Part shown: positions 19,790-28,449 of the stretch, in pieces | Numbering within the stretch: position 1 is the first letter of the stretch | Layout: every line of letters starts with the position of its first letter | DNA from: an uncultured Tenacibaculum sp. | GTDB lineage: Bacteria > Bacteroidota > Bacteroidia > Flavobacteriales > Flavobacteriaceae | Direction of reading: 5' to 3' | Length of the DNA: 64,000 nucleotides | NCBI GenBank assembly: GCA_947498055.1 | Contig: CANMJA010000016.1 | Location: forward strand, 1 to 64,000 | Made by a program: the position numbers and the translations under genes | The notes under the pieces: model-generated | Seen by the model: the letters and a program-made list of their open reading frames with translations, nothing else | Databases searched by the model: none | Told to the model about the DNA's origin: nothing

Positions 19790-19828
19790 AAAAAACGATT
19801 AATATTAGTGAAATATTAATCGTTTTTT
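19790..19828 (-). terminator. Strong hairpin after the COG3650-like lipoprotein gene
   Basis: A perfect 17-bp stem (AAAAAACGATTAATATT with AATATTAATCGTTTTTT) and a 5-nt loop lie 28 bp after the stop of the gene starting at 20666. Its T and A flanks would allow use in either direction. Confidence 0.92.
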
Positions 19829-19856
19829 AGATTTTAAAAGTATGAGATAATAGAGG

Positions 19857-20666
19857 TTAAAAGCAAGGTTTATTTCCCCATGGATTTTTTTCATGATCGA
19901 TGGTGAATTCGAACTTTTTATTATCTTTTCCTCTTGTATATGTTACATAATCCCAATTACCAGAATGTGTAATCATGTATTTTCCATTTATTTTGCCTTC
20001 ATAAAATTCATTATAATATGAAATTACGGAACGATCATTAAATTCAGTTTTCACATAATGCAAATCAATAGGGTTTTCTTGTCCTTTATATTTTATTTTT
20101 AAAGCTCTACCACCTTTAGTGTAACTAACCCATATATTTAAGTTTTTATTATTATTTTCTGTAAAACAAACATAACTATCATTGGTGTTAGATGTAGTAA
20201 TTGGTTCTTTACAAATTTCTAAATAGTTTTTGTATACAAAATCACCACAACCTACATAACGCTTTGTTGCATCAAAATAAAAATCTAAAGAAGTGTTATG
20301 AGAATTACCACTCATATCATTACATTTTTCATTAACAATCTCAATCTTTAAAGGCAACTTGTTTTCTTTTTTATGAAGTAATAATTGAACTGTTTTTGAG
20401 TTCTTAATTTTGATTAATTCAGCTTTACCTGTTAAACTTATTGTATCAAAATCTAACTTTAGCTCATAATTTAAATCTTTCCCCTTTTTTTTAATAATAA
20501 GGTTCCAAGCTGGTTCATTGCCACTTGCTTTGTATAATACTTCTTCGGTAATATCTTTTAAAATGTTTTCTTTTTTTGTTTCTGTATTTGTGCTTTGGTT
20601 TTCTTTACTCTTTTGTTTGCAAGCTATTATAGAAATAAAGAATAGATATAATATAATGTTTTTCAT
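19857..20666 (-). CDS. Lipoprotein with COG3650-like domain
   Basis: The protein begins with a lipoprotein signal ending ISIIAC (lipobox cysteine 16) and a charged, low-complexity linker to about residue 40. The following domain has the pattern of COG3650-type envelope proteins: GNEPAWNLII, then a C-x-DMSGNSH segment and VGCGDFVY. The C-terminal 120 residues form strand-rich sequence with no motif I recognise. The protein probably sits in the outer or inner membrane facing the periplasm. The role is unknown. It is transcribed alone, with a strong terminator. Confidence 0.75.
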   Translation of the reverse strand: MKNIILYLFFISIIACKQKSKENQSTNTETKKENILKDITEEVLYKASGNEPAWNLIIKKKGKDLNYELKLDFDTISLTGKAELIKIKNSKTVQLLLHKKENKLPLKIEIVNEKCNDMSGNSHNTSLDFYFDATKRYVGCGDFVYKNYLEICKEPITTSNTNDSYVCFTENNNKNLNIWVSYTKGGRALKIKYKGQENPIDLHYVKTEFNDRSVISYYNEFYEGKINGKYMITHSGNWDYVTYTRGKDNKKFEFTIDHEKNPWGNKPCF

Positions 20667-20769
20667 GGTGTAAAAAATATAAGGATTACTTTTAAGTTTC
20701 TCAGGTAATAACGAGTGTAATAGTAGTTAGTGTATACCTTTAATCAGAATTATTTTAAAGATTGTAATA

Positions 20770-21324
20770 TTATTTCCATTTAATATTACAACCAATACTA
20801 GGTTTTTGAAAAGTAATGTTTGGTTTTTTATGTAATAAAGCTTCAATAGCTTCTCTAAAATCTTTTCCAGTAACTGCAATACCATTTCCAGGTCTAGAAG
20901 CGTCTAATTGTCCATGATATACAGCTTTTAAATCTTTATCAAATAAATATAAATCAGGAGTACAAGCAGCATTATATGCTTTTGCTGTATTTTGCGTTTC
21001 ATCATATAAATAAGGAAAGGGAAACTTTAATTTTTTAGCAACTTCTTTCATTAATTCAGGCCCGTCTTGAGGATAATTAATAATGTCGTTACTACTAATA
21101 GCAATACAATTAACACCTTTACTAGTATAATCACTAGCTAGTTTTACTAACTCTTCATTTATGTGTATAACGAATGGACAATGGTTGCAAATAAAAAAAA
21201 TAGCAGTTCCGTTTTCTCCTTTTAAAGAAGAAAGATTAGTTAATTTGTCGTTGATAGTATTTATTAATTCAAAATCAGGAGCAACAGTTCCTATTTTAAA
21301 TTCGTTTGATTCCGTTAAAGCCAT
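20770..21324 (-). CDS. Thioredoxin-family/AhpC-TSA-like protein
   Basis: A 184-residue cytosolic protein of the AhpC/TSA thioredoxin superfamily. It starts with the peroxiredoxin-like GTVAPDFEL and carries a C46-x-x-C49 pair in FFICNHCPFV. A TPDLYLFD segment supplies the cis-proline strand. Proteins of this type are often annotated as thioredoxin-like peroxidases or alkyl hydroperoxide reductases; the true substrate is uncertain. It follows mazG by 46 bp on the same strand, so it may be the last gene of the ruvX-def-mazG run. Confidence 0.85.
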   Translation of the reverse strand: MALTESNEFKIGTVAPDFELINTINDKLTNLSSLKGENGTAIFFICNHCPFVIHINEELVKLASDYTSKGVNCIAISSNDIINYPQDGPELMKEVAKKLKFPFPYLYDETQNTAKAYNAACTPDLYLFDKDLKAVYHGQLDASRPGNGIAVTGKDFREAIEALLHKKPNITFQKPSIGCNIKWK

Positions 21325-21370
21325 GTTTTTTTTATTACAGAAATTATTAGGTATAAAATTAGTGCAAGTT

Positions 21371-22153
21371 TTATTGAAAAAACTGTTTAGATTCTTCCCA
21401 ATAAATATCCATTTCAGATAAACTCATATCAGAAAGTGTTTTTCCTTCTTTTTTAGCCTTTTCTTCTAAAAATTGAAATCTATTTATAAATTTTTTATTG
21501 GTTCGTTCTAAGGCGTTTTCTGGATTTACTTTAATAAAACGAGCATAGTTTATCATAGAAAATAATACATCACCAAATTCTTTTTCTATGTTTTGCTGAT
21601 TTCCTTTTTCTATTTCTTCATTTAATTCAGAAAGTTCTTCTTGTACTTTTTCCCAAACTTGTGCGGGGTTTTCCCAATCGAAACCAACGCCAGCAACTTT
21701 GTCTTGAATTCTATTTGCTTTTACTAAAGCAGGTAAACTTTTAGGAACTCCTTCTAAAACAGAATTTTTACCCTCTTTAAGTTTTAATTGCTCCCAATTT
21801 TGTTTTACTTGTTCTTTATTTTCAACAACTACATCTCCATATATGTGTGGATGCCTATCTATTAATTTATCAGAAATAGAATTTGCAATATCGGCAATAT
21901 CAAAAGCTTCTTTTTCACTACCTATTTTTGCATAAAAAACGATGTGCAGAAGCACATCGCCTAATTCTTTTTTTAATTCTTCTAAGTCGTTGTTTAAAAT
22001 TGCATCTCCTAACTCATAAACTTCTTCAATAGTTAAATGTCTTAAACTTTCTAAAGTTTGTTTTTTATCCCACGGACACTTTTCGCGAAGTTCATCCATA
22101 ATATCTAACAAACGATTAAAAGCTTCTAGTTGCTGTTTACGAGTATTCGACAT
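21371..22153 (-). CDS. mazG: Nucleoside triphosphate pyrophosphohydrolase MazG
   Basis: MazG hydrolyses nucleoside triphosphates to monophosphate and pyrophosphate, clearing abnormal nucleotides. Both repeats of the tandem MazG fold are visible: the first with CPWDKKQT and EEVYELGDAI plus ELGDVLLH (residues about 20-75), the second with EELSELNEEI and KEFGDVLFSMINYAR (about 165-210). The ExxE and ExxD metal ligands are intact in both. The length of 260 is normal. It begins 6 bp after the DUF5606 gene. Confidence 0.95.
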   Translation of the reverse strand: MSNTRKQQLEAFNRLLDIMDELREKCPWDKKQTLESLRHLTIEEVYELGDAILNNDLEELKKELGDVLLHIVFYAKIGSEKEAFDIADIANSISDKLIDRHPHIYGDVVVENKEQVKQNWEQLKLKEGKNSVLEGVPKSLPALVKANRIQDKVAGVGFDWENPAQVWEKVQEELSELNEEIEKGNQQNIEKEFGDVLFSMINYARFIKVNPENALERTNKKFINRFQFLEEKAKKEGKTLSDMSLSEMDIYWEESKQFFQ

Positions 22154-22159
22154 AATTTT

Positions 22160-22585
22160 TTATTCTTCTTCTTCCGATGAAACTGTTTCTTCTTTGTTAA
22201 GTGTAGCAAAATCAAATCCAGCATTCACCAATATATTATACCACTGCAATACTTTCTTAATATTAGAAGTATACACTCTATCTTCATCGTAATCAGGAAG
22301 TATTTCAGAAAAATAAGCAGTTAGTTTGTTGGCACTTTCTTTGTGAGAAATGGCTTCTTTACCAGCTTCTTTTTTAGCAATATTTTCAAAAATGTCCGCT
22401 AAAGGAACATCTTCTTCGTAGGTGAAAATTGCTATATTTTCTAATAAACTTACATTATGAGTTGCAGTAATAGGTGCTCTTTTACCATCTAGTAAAGATT
22501 TTACAATGACACCTGTTTTTGTTTGTGATAAAATTTCAAACAATCCTGGTTTACCAGAAACAGCTATTATTTTACTAAATTCCAT
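22160..22585 (-). CDS. DUF5606 family protein
   Basis: A 141-residue cytosolic protein. It opens with EFSKIIAVSGKPGLFEILSQ, matching the DUF5606 group found in Bacteroidota beside def and mazG. An N-terminal strand-rich domain is followed by a helical C-terminal part and an acidic tail ending SSEEEE. The function is unknown. Gaps of 6 bp to def and 6 bp to mazG indicate a tight operon. Confidence 0.85.
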   Translation of the reverse strand: MEFSKIIAVSGKPGLFEILSQTKTGVIVKSLLDGKRAPITATHNVSLLENIAIFTYEEDVPLADIFENIAKKEAGKEAISHKESANKLTAYFSEILPDYDEDRVYTSNIKKVLQWYNILVNAGFDFATLNKEETVSSEEEE

Positions 22586-22591
22586 ATATAA

Positions 22592-23176
22592 TTATCTTTT
22601 TGATTTAGGAAAACGCATTCTGTAGTCAGAATTTATTTTTCCTTTTGAAATATTTTCTAATTTTTTCTTAATTAATCGTTTCTTTAAAGAAGACAATTTA
22701 TCTGTAAATAAAATTCCTTCTATATGATCGTATTCATGCTGAAAAACACGTGCAGCTAAACCAGATAAGGTTTCTGTATGTTTTTCAAAATTTTCATCAT
22801 AATATTCAATTGTTATGTTTGGTTTTCTCCATACATCTTCTCTAACATCAGGAATACTTAAACATCCTTCATTAAAAACCCATTCTTCTCCTTCTTCTTC
22901 AATAATTTTAGCATTTATAAAAACGCGATTAAAATTTTTTAAAATAGTACGATCTTCTTCGCTTAAACTTTCGTCTTCTGCAAAAGGAGAAGCATCAATA
23001 AGAAACAAACGAATAGCTTTTCCTATTTGAGGGGCAGCTAAACCAACACCAGAGGCATTGTACATAGTTTCTTTCATGTTGGCAATTAATTCTTTAAGAT
23101 TAGGATAATCTTTATCAATTTCAATTCCTACTTTTCTTAAAACCGAATCGCCATAGGCAACTATTGGTAAAATCAT
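22592..23176 (-). CDS. def: Peptide deformylase
   Basis: Peptide deformylase removes the formyl group from the starting methionine of new proteins. All three motifs are present: GVGLAAPQIG (about residue 43), EGCLSIPDV with the metal-binding cysteine (about 104), and QHEYDHIEG with the HExxH metal site (about 146-150). The 194-residue length is normal, with an extra loop (about residues 64-95) typical of Bacteroidota enzymes. It is the second gene of the ruvX-def-DUF5606-mazG run. Confidence 0.97.
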   Translation of the reverse strand: MILPIVAYGDSVLRKVGIEIDKDYPNLKELIANMKETMYNASGVGLAAPQIGKAIRLFLIDASPFAEDESLSEEDRTILKNFNRVFINAKIIEEEGEEWVFNEGCLSIPDVREDVWRKPNITIEYYDENFEKHTETLSGLAARVFQHEYDHIEGILFTDKLSSLKKRLIKKKLENISKGKINSDYRMRFPKSKR

Positions 23177-23232
23177 ATTACTATTTTATTTTTAATGGAT
23201 GCAAAAGTACAAATAAGGTTTTTTACTTTAAA

Positions 23233-23643
23233 TTATTTAGCATATAAATATGTTTGTAAAATAATAGTAGCACTAATTTCGTCTACTAAAGCTTTGTTTC
23301 TACGTTGTTTTTTTTTCAGTCCACTATCTATCATTGTTTGAAAAGCCATCTTAGAAGTAAATCGTTCATCAATTCTTTTTACTGGTATTTCAGGAATTGC
23401 AGATGCTAAATTTTTTAAAAAATCTTGAATTAACACCTCACTTTCACTATCAGTATTATCCATTTGTTTCGGTTTTCCAATAATAAAAAGCTCTGTTTTT
23501 TCTTTTGAAACATATTCTTTTAAAAAGGGAATTAACTCTTTTGTTTCTACTGTGGTTAAACCAGATGCGATTATTTGTAATGCATCTGTAACGGCAAGTC
23601 CAGTTCTTTTTAAACCGTAATCTATAGCAAGTATTCTAGACAA
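23233..23643 (-). CDS. ruvX: Putative pre-16S rRNA nuclease / Holliday junction resolvase RuvX (YqgF)
   Basis: An RNase H-fold protein of 136 residues. The YqgF family matures the 5' end of 16S rRNA; a resolvase role was the older assignment. The catalytic D8 lies in ILAIDYGLKRTGLA, a middle acidic cluster in IIGKPKQMDN, and the C-terminal DERFTS and VDEISATIIL motifs complete the active site. It starts the minus-strand operon and is divergent from dapD, with 120 bp between the starts. Confidence 0.93.
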   Translation of the reverse strand: MSRILAIDYGLKRTGLAVTDALQIIASGLTTVETKELIPFLKEYVSKEKTELFIIGKPKQMDNTDSESEVLIQDFLKNLASAIPEIPVKRIDERFTSKMAFQTMIDSGLKKKQRRNKALVDEISATIILQTYLYAK

Positions 23644-23738
23644 ATTATTTTATTTTGATGTAAAATTAATGAATTTAAACAAGGATTTTTTTTTTGTTTA
23701 AAAAATGTATTTTCGTGTTTACAAATATAGTACACTAT

Positions 23739-23746
23739 TATATTTG
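23739..23746 (+). promoter_or_regulatory. -7 box of the dapD promoter
   Basis: TATATTTG is a perfect match to the Bacteroidota TAnnTTTG box and lies 17 bp before the dapD ATG, implying a very short leader. No exact TTTG -33 box is seen; TTTCG at 23711-23715 is the nearest candidate. Confidence 0.5.
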
Positions 23747-23763
23747 CATAAAATATTTATTCA

Positions 23764-24579
23764 ATGACAGAAATTCAATCTATTATAGAAAAAGCTTGGG
23801 AAGATAGAACCCTTTTACAACAAGAAGAAACTACATCGGCAATAAGAAAAGTTGTTGATTTATTAGATGCTGGTGAGCTTAGAGTTGCTGAGCCTACAAA
23901 TAGTGGTTGGCAAGTAAATGAATGGGTAAAGAAAGCTGTTGTTTTATATTTTCCTATTCAAAAAATGGAAACATTAGAAGCTGGTATTTTTGAATACCAT
24001 GATAAAATTCCATTAAAAAGAAATTATAAAGAAAGAGGAATTAGAGTAGTGCCAAATGCTGTTGCTCGTCATGGTGCATATATATCTTCAGGAACTATTT
24101 TAATGCCTAGTTATGTAAATATTGGAGCTTATGTAGATGAAGGTACTATGGTAGATACTTGGGCTACTGTTGGGTCTTGTGCACAAATTGGAAAAAATGT
24201 ACACTTATCTGGAGGTGTAGGTATTGGAGGAGTTTTAGAGCCTTTGCAAGCTGCCCCTGTAATTATAGAAGATAATGCTTTTTTAGGTTCTCGTAGTATT
24301 GTAGTAGAAGGTGTTAGGGTAGAAACAGAAGCGGTTTTAGGAGCAAATGTAGTATTAACTGCTTCTACAAAAATAATAGATGTAACGGGGGATGAACCAG
24401 TTGAAATGAAAGGAAGAGTACCTGCTCGTTCTGTAGTAATACCAGGTAGTTATACAAAGAAATTTCCGGCAGGAGAATTTAATGTTCCTTGTGCTTTAAT
24501 TATTGGTAAGCGTAAAGAGAGTACCAATAAAAAAACATCTTTGAACGATGCGTTAAGGGAACATAATGTAGCCGTTTAA
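23764..24579 (+). CDS. dapD: 2,3,4,5-tetrahydropyridine-2,6-dicarboxylate N-succinyltransferase
   Basis: DapD adds succinyl-CoA to tetrahydrodipicolinate in the succinylase branch of lysine and diaminopimelate synthesis. An N-terminal helical domain is followed by a left-handed beta-helix of hexapeptide repeats from about residue 100, including the MPSYVNIGAYVDEGTMVDTW and GGVGIGGVLEP segments that hold the active site. The 271-residue length is standard. It has its own promoter and a strong terminator that abuts the next gene. Confidence 0.97.
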   Translation: MTEIQSIIEKAWEDRTLLQQEETTSAIRKVVDLLDAGELRVAEPTNSGWQVNEWVKKAVVLYFPIQKMETLEAGIFEYHDKIPLKRNYKERGIRVVPNAVARHGAYISSGTILMPSYVNIGAYVDEGTMVDTWATVGSCAQIGKNVHLSGGVGIGGVLEPLQAAPVIIEDNAFLGSRSIVVEGVRVETEAVLGANVVLTASTKIIDVTGDEPVEMKGRVPARSVVIPGSYTKKFPAGEFNVPCALIIGKRKESTNKKTSLNDALREHNVAV

Positions 24580-24614
24580 TTTTTTGAAATAAGAAAATAA
24601 AGAATTTAGGATAC

Positions 24615-24646
24615 AGACCAAATATAGTTTTATATTTGGTCTTTTT
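24615..24646 (+). terminator. dapD terminator abutting the next start codon
   Basis: AGACCAAATATA and TATATTTGGTCT form a perfect 12-bp stem with loop GTTT, followed by TTTTA. The last T of the run is only a few bases before the ATG at 24649. Confidence 0.9.
24631..24638 (+). promoter_or_regulatory. Possible -7 box inside the dapD terminator
   Basis: The right arm of the terminator stem contains TATATTTG, a perfect TAnnTTTG box. Transcription would start near 24643-24645 and leave a leader of six bases or fewer before the ATG at 24649. No good -33 box is visible. Confidence 0.35.
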
Positions 24647-24648
24647 AT

Positions 24649-25395
24649 ATGAATAAAATAGTAGTATATACAGGAGCTTTTGGTGATGCGTATGGATTTG
24701 TGCCTCAAAAAAAAATAGAAGGAGTAGATTTTTTGTGTTTCACAGATAATATAAAGAAAGTTAAGTATCCTTGGAAACCGATAGAATTAAAGGCTGATCA
24801 AGAAAATGAAGTGCTAAGAAATAGACATCCTAAATTGTTACCTCATTTATATTTTCAAAATTATGATGTAAGTATTTATATAGATAGTAATTTTCTAATT
24901 ATTGGAGATCTTTTTAGCTTGATAAATAAGTTAGGGAATTTTAAAATGGCTACTTTCGATCATGCACAAACAGATGATGCTCGTAATTGTATATATGAAG
25001 AATATGAAGCAATCTTAGAAATAGGAAAACAAAATGGGAATTATAAAGATGCCCCTTCTATAATGAAAGATCAAATAGACTTATTAAGGAAAGAAGGGTA
25101 TCCTGAGAAAAACGGACTTATAAAAGGGGGCGTTTTAATACGAAAACATAATGATGCTAAGGTTATAAAAGTAATGGAAGATTGGTGGGAAATGGTTTCT
25201 ACTAGAAGCAAAAGAGATCAATTAAGTTTTAATTATGTAGCTTGGAAAAATAATTTTAAATCAGCAATTATAGATGGAGATGTGAGAAGAGGAAATCCTT
25301 ATTTTTATTTTCTTACTTCTGCACGTAAAAGTTATACAATGAAACTTTTAAAGTATAAAATAAAAAAGTTTTTTGGAATTAAAAAGCATCCATAA
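24649..25395 (+). CDS. Glycosyltransferase-like protein, DUF616/TOD1 type
   Basis: A 248-residue protein of the DUF616-like glycosyltransferase group. Features are the N-terminal VVYTGAFGDAYGF, FLCFTDN, an RHPKLLPHLYF segment and SIYIDSNFLI, where the acidic DSN replaces the usual DxD metal site. The sugar donor and acceptor are unknown. It is the first of four plus-strand glycosyltransferase genes with gaps of 0 to 3 bp, and its start lies directly after the dapD terminator. Confidence 0.75.
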   Translation: MNKIVVYTGAFGDAYGFVPQKKIEGVDFLCFTDNIKKVKYPWKPIELKADQENEVLRNRHPKLLPHLYFQNYDVSIYIDSNFLIIGDLFSLINKLGNFKMATFDHAQTDDARNCIYEEYEAILEIGKQNGNYKDAPSIMKDQIDLLRKEGYPEKNGLIKGGVLIRKHNDAKVIKVMEDWWEMVSTRSKRDQLSFNYVAWKNNFKSAIIDGDVRRGNPYFYFLTSARKSYTMKLLKYKIKKFFGIKKHP

Positions 25396-26193
25396 ATGAT
25401 TAAAATATCTATTATTATATCTTATTACAAAGCACTAGAAAATTTAAAATTAATATTAGCTGCTTTAAATAACCAGAGTAGTTTTGAGTTTGAAGCAATT
25501 GTTTCTGAAGATGATTATAATGAGGAAACTATTCGTTTTTTAGATTTAAATAGAAGAAAATATAGTTTTAATATTCTTCACGTAAATCAAGAATTAGATG
25601 ATGGTTTTAGAAAAAATCAAATGCTAAATAAATCGATAAAAAAATCAACCGCAGATACATTAGTATTTATTGACGGAGATTGTATTCCTCACAAACATTT
25701 TGTGAAAGCTTACATTAATAATATTGAAGAAGGAGTAATGCTAAAAGGGAGAAGAGTAATGTTGGGAGAAAAAATTACAAATAAAATAACGAACACCAAA
25801 TCTTTAAAATTACTATCAGGAATTAAAATATTATTTTCCGATTCTTCTAAAAAAAAGGAAACTATTTATTTAGGAAATAAAAGCTTAGCAATAACAATAA
25901 AAGCTAAAGGTTTATTGGGGTGTAATTGGGGAATTCAAAAGAAACATTTAATAGATGTTAATGGGTTTGACGAAGATTACATAAGAGCTGCTGTTGGAGA
26001 AGATACAGATATTGAATGGAGGCTGAAGAGAAGTGGTATTGGAAGTAAATCGATGAAAAATAAAGCGATTGTATACCATTTACATCACGAACGAGGATAT
26101 TCTGAAGAAGGAGTAGAGATAAATAACGAGCTTTTAAAGAAAAAATTAAAAGCAGATAATTATTTTTGTTTAAACGGATTAGAAAAGCAATAA
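25396..26193 (+). CDS. Family 2 glycosyltransferase
   Basis: A GT-A fold transferase of 265 residues. An N-terminal SIIISYYKALENL strand is followed by DDYNEET near residue 40, a metal-binding D-x-D (VFIDGDCIPH, about 93) and a C-terminal GEDTDIEWRLKRSG motif (about 205) typical of chain-extending GT2 enzymes. The start codon follows the previous stop directly, with no spacer. It probably adds a sugar to an LPS core or another surface glycan. Confidence 0.85.
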   Translation: MIKISIIISYYKALENLKLILAALNNQSSFEFEAIVSEDDYNEETIRFLDLNRRKYSFNILHVNQELDDGFRKNQMLNKSIKKSTADTLVFIDGDCIPHKHFVKAYINNIEEGVMLKGRRVMLGEKITNKITNTKSLKLLSGIKILFSDSSKKKETIYLGNKSLAITIKAKGLLGCNWGIQKKHLIDVNGFDEDYIRAAVGEDTDIEWRLKRSGIGSKSMKNKAIVYHLHHERGYSEEGVEINNELLKKKLKADNYFCLNGLEKQ

Positions 26194-26196
26194 AAA

Positions 26197-27309
26197 ATGA
26201 GAATAGGTTTTGATGCTAAAAGAGCTTTTCATAATACCACAGGATTAGGGAATTATAGTCGTGATTTAATACGGATTTTAGCAACTTATTATCCCAGCAA
26301 TGAGTATTTTTTATATAATACGAAACCTAAAAAAACAGATAGATTACAGCTTCTTAAAAATATGAAAGAAGTTTTACCAAAGTCTGTTTTTTGGAAAAAA
26401 TTTTCTTCTATTTGGAGGCAAGGCCCAATAACAAAACAGATTGTAAACGATGAAATAATTATTTATCATGGATTATCGGGTGAAATTCCACGAAATATTC
26501 ACAAAAAAGGAGTAAAAACAGTAGTAACTATTCATGATTTAATTTTTGTTAGATATCCTGAGTTATATTCTTCTATTGATAGAAAAATATATCTTAAAAA
26601 ATTTGAATATGCAGCTAATAATGCAGACATAATTATAGCAATTAGTGAACAAACAAAATTAGATATTGTTCGTTTTTTAAAAGTAGATGCTTCTAAAATA
26701 AAAGTTATTTATCAAGGTTGCCATGCAGTATTTAAAGAAAAATCAACAAAAGAAGAGATAAATTTATTAAAGAATAAATATAACCTTCCAGAAAGTTTTA
26801 TTTTGAATGTTGGAACTATAGAGGAAAGAAAAAATGTTTTGAGTGCTGTTAAAGCAATTAAAAATGTAGATACTTCTTTAGTAATAGTTGGTAGAAAAAC
26901 TAACTACTATAATGAAATAAAAGAATATATTACAGATAATAAAATGTTGGATAGAGTATTTTTTTTAGAAGGAGTATCTTTAAAAGAATTGTCGACATTA
27001 TATCAGTTAGCTAGTATATTCGTGTACCCAAGCGTTTTTGAAGGTTTTGGTATTCCTATTATAGAAGCTTTGTATTCTAAAATACCTGTTATTACAACAA
27101 AAGGAGGCGTTTTTCCAGAAGCAGGAGGACCTAATTCAATATATGTAAATTCTACCGATACCTTAGAATTAAAAAGAGCTATTGTTTCTTTATTAAATTC
27201 AGAACAAGAAAGAAAAAAAATAAGTGCTTTAGGATTTGATTTTGTTCAGAAATTTAATGATGATTTCATAGCGAAAAATATAATTAATGTATATAAAACA
27301 ATAGAATAA
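26197..27309 (+). CDS. Family 4 glycosyltransferase
   Basis: A retaining GT-B glycosyltransferase of 370 residues. The N-terminal MRIGFDAKRAFHNTTGLGNY contains the acceptor-side glycine loop. The C-terminal E-x7-E motif is in FEGFGIPIIEAL (about residue 283), and NVGTIEERKN begins the donor domain. It is the third gene of the tightly spaced run (3-bp gap). The substrate is unknown; mannosyl-type activities are common in the group. Confidence 0.88.
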   Translation: MRIGFDAKRAFHNTTGLGNYSRDLIRILATYYPSNEYFLYNTKPKKTDRLQLLKNMKEVLPKSVFWKKFSSIWRQGPITKQIVNDEIIIYHGLSGEIPRNIHKKGVKTVVTIHDLIFVRYPELYSSIDRKIYLKKFEYAANNADIIIAISEQTKLDIVRFLKVDASKIKVIYQGCHAVFKEKSTKEEINLLKNKYNLPESFILNVGTIEERKNVLSAVKAIKNVDTSLVIVGRKTNYYNEIKEYITDNKMLDRVFFLEGVSLKELSTLYQLASIFVYPSVFEGFGIPIIEALYSKIPVITTKGGVFPEAGGPNSIYVNSTDTLELKRAIVSLLNSEQERKKISALGFDFVQKFNDDFIAKNIINVYKTIE

Positions 27310-27310
27310 T

Positions 27311-28393
27311 ATGAAAAATGTTTGCTTTTTTATGAGTACAAAATTTTGGGGTGGTGGTTCTAAGTTACATTTAGAATATGCTTTAGAATTCAGAGAAAAA
27401 GGATACAATGTTTTTTTAATAGGAAATAAAAAAGGAATCCTCAAAGAAGGAATAGAAAATGGATTAAAAGTGTTTTCTGTTTCAGGAGGAAATAGAGCTT
27501 TTTTAAACCCTGTAAAAGTTAAAAAGTTAATTAATTTCTATAAAAAAAATAGTATTGATACGGTTGTTTTTTCTAATTCGGAAGATGTAAAACTAGGAGG
27601 TATATCAGCAAAAATGGCCAATGTTAGTAACATAGTATATTCAAGAGGTTTGGCTGTACCTATTAAGAATAGTTTTTTAAATCGTTATTTATTTACTAAC
27701 GTATTAACACACATAGTAGCAAATTCAAAAGAAACAAAAAAAACAGTTCTAAAAAACTTATCTAATTTTTTAAAGGAAGATAAAGTAAAAGTTATTTATC
27801 ATGGTATAGATATACATCATATAGATTATGATAAAAAATTGAAGGAGATCTCTAGAGAACCTGGAAAGATAATTTTAGGAAATGCAGGAAGACTTACTGA
27901 GCAAAAAGGCCAAAAATACTTAATAGAAGTAGCTAAAGAATTGAAAAAAAGAAAACTTGATTTTAATTTGTATATAGCAGGTACTGGTGTTATGGAGTTG
28001 GAAATAAAAGAGATGATAAAAAATAACAATCTAGAAAAAGAAGTTATTATGCTAGGGTTTGTTAAAGATATGGAAGCTTTTATGAATAGTATTGATGTTT
28101 TTTTATTAAGTTCAATTTGGGAAGGTTTTGGTTATGTAATTGTAGAAGCAATGATAAAATCTAAACCAGTAGTTGCATTTAATATATCTAGTAATCCAGA
28201 AATTATAGATCAAAATGAAACAGGGTTTATTGTAAATTATGATGATGTAACTATGTTTGCCGATAAAGCAGAACTGTTAATTAAGAATGGAGAATTAAGA
28301 GATAAAATGGGTAGTTTAGGAAAAGAAAATGTTATTAAACGATTTGAATTGAAAGAAAGAATTACAGAATTTGAAGAATATCTTTTAAAATAG
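27311..28393 (+). CDS. Family 4 glycosyltransferase
   Basis: A second GT-B glycosyltransferase of 360 residues, starting 1 bp after the previous stop. It shows STKFWGGGSKLHLEYAL at the N-terminus, GNAGRLTEQKGQKYLI at the donor domain, and the WEGFGYVIVEAM E-x7-E motif (about residue 275). It ends the plus-strand glycosyltransferase run and is convergent with the next gene. A weak TCTACA/TGTAGA hairpin lies at 28412-28430. Confidence 0.88.
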   Translation: MKNVCFFMSTKFWGGGSKLHLEYALEFREKGYNVFLIGNKKGILKEGIENGLKVFSVSGGNRAFLNPVKVKKLINFYKKNSIDTVVFSNSEDVKLGGISAKMANVSNIVYSRGLAVPIKNSFLNRYLFTNVLTHIVANSKETKKTVLKNLSNFLKEDKVKVIYHGIDIHHIDYDKKLKEISREPGKIILGNAGRLTEQKGQKYLIEVAKELKKRKLDFNLYIAGTGVMELEIKEMIKNNNLEKEVIMLGFVKDMEAFMNSIDVFLLSSIWEGFGYVIVEAMIKSKPVVAFNISSNPEIIDQNETGFIVNYDDVTMFADKAELLIKNGELRDKMGSLGKENVIKRFELKERITEFEEYLLK

Positions 28394-28449
28394 TATTTGT
28401 TTAGTTAAAACTCTACATCTTTAGTGTAGAATAATTTGGTTATCTATTT

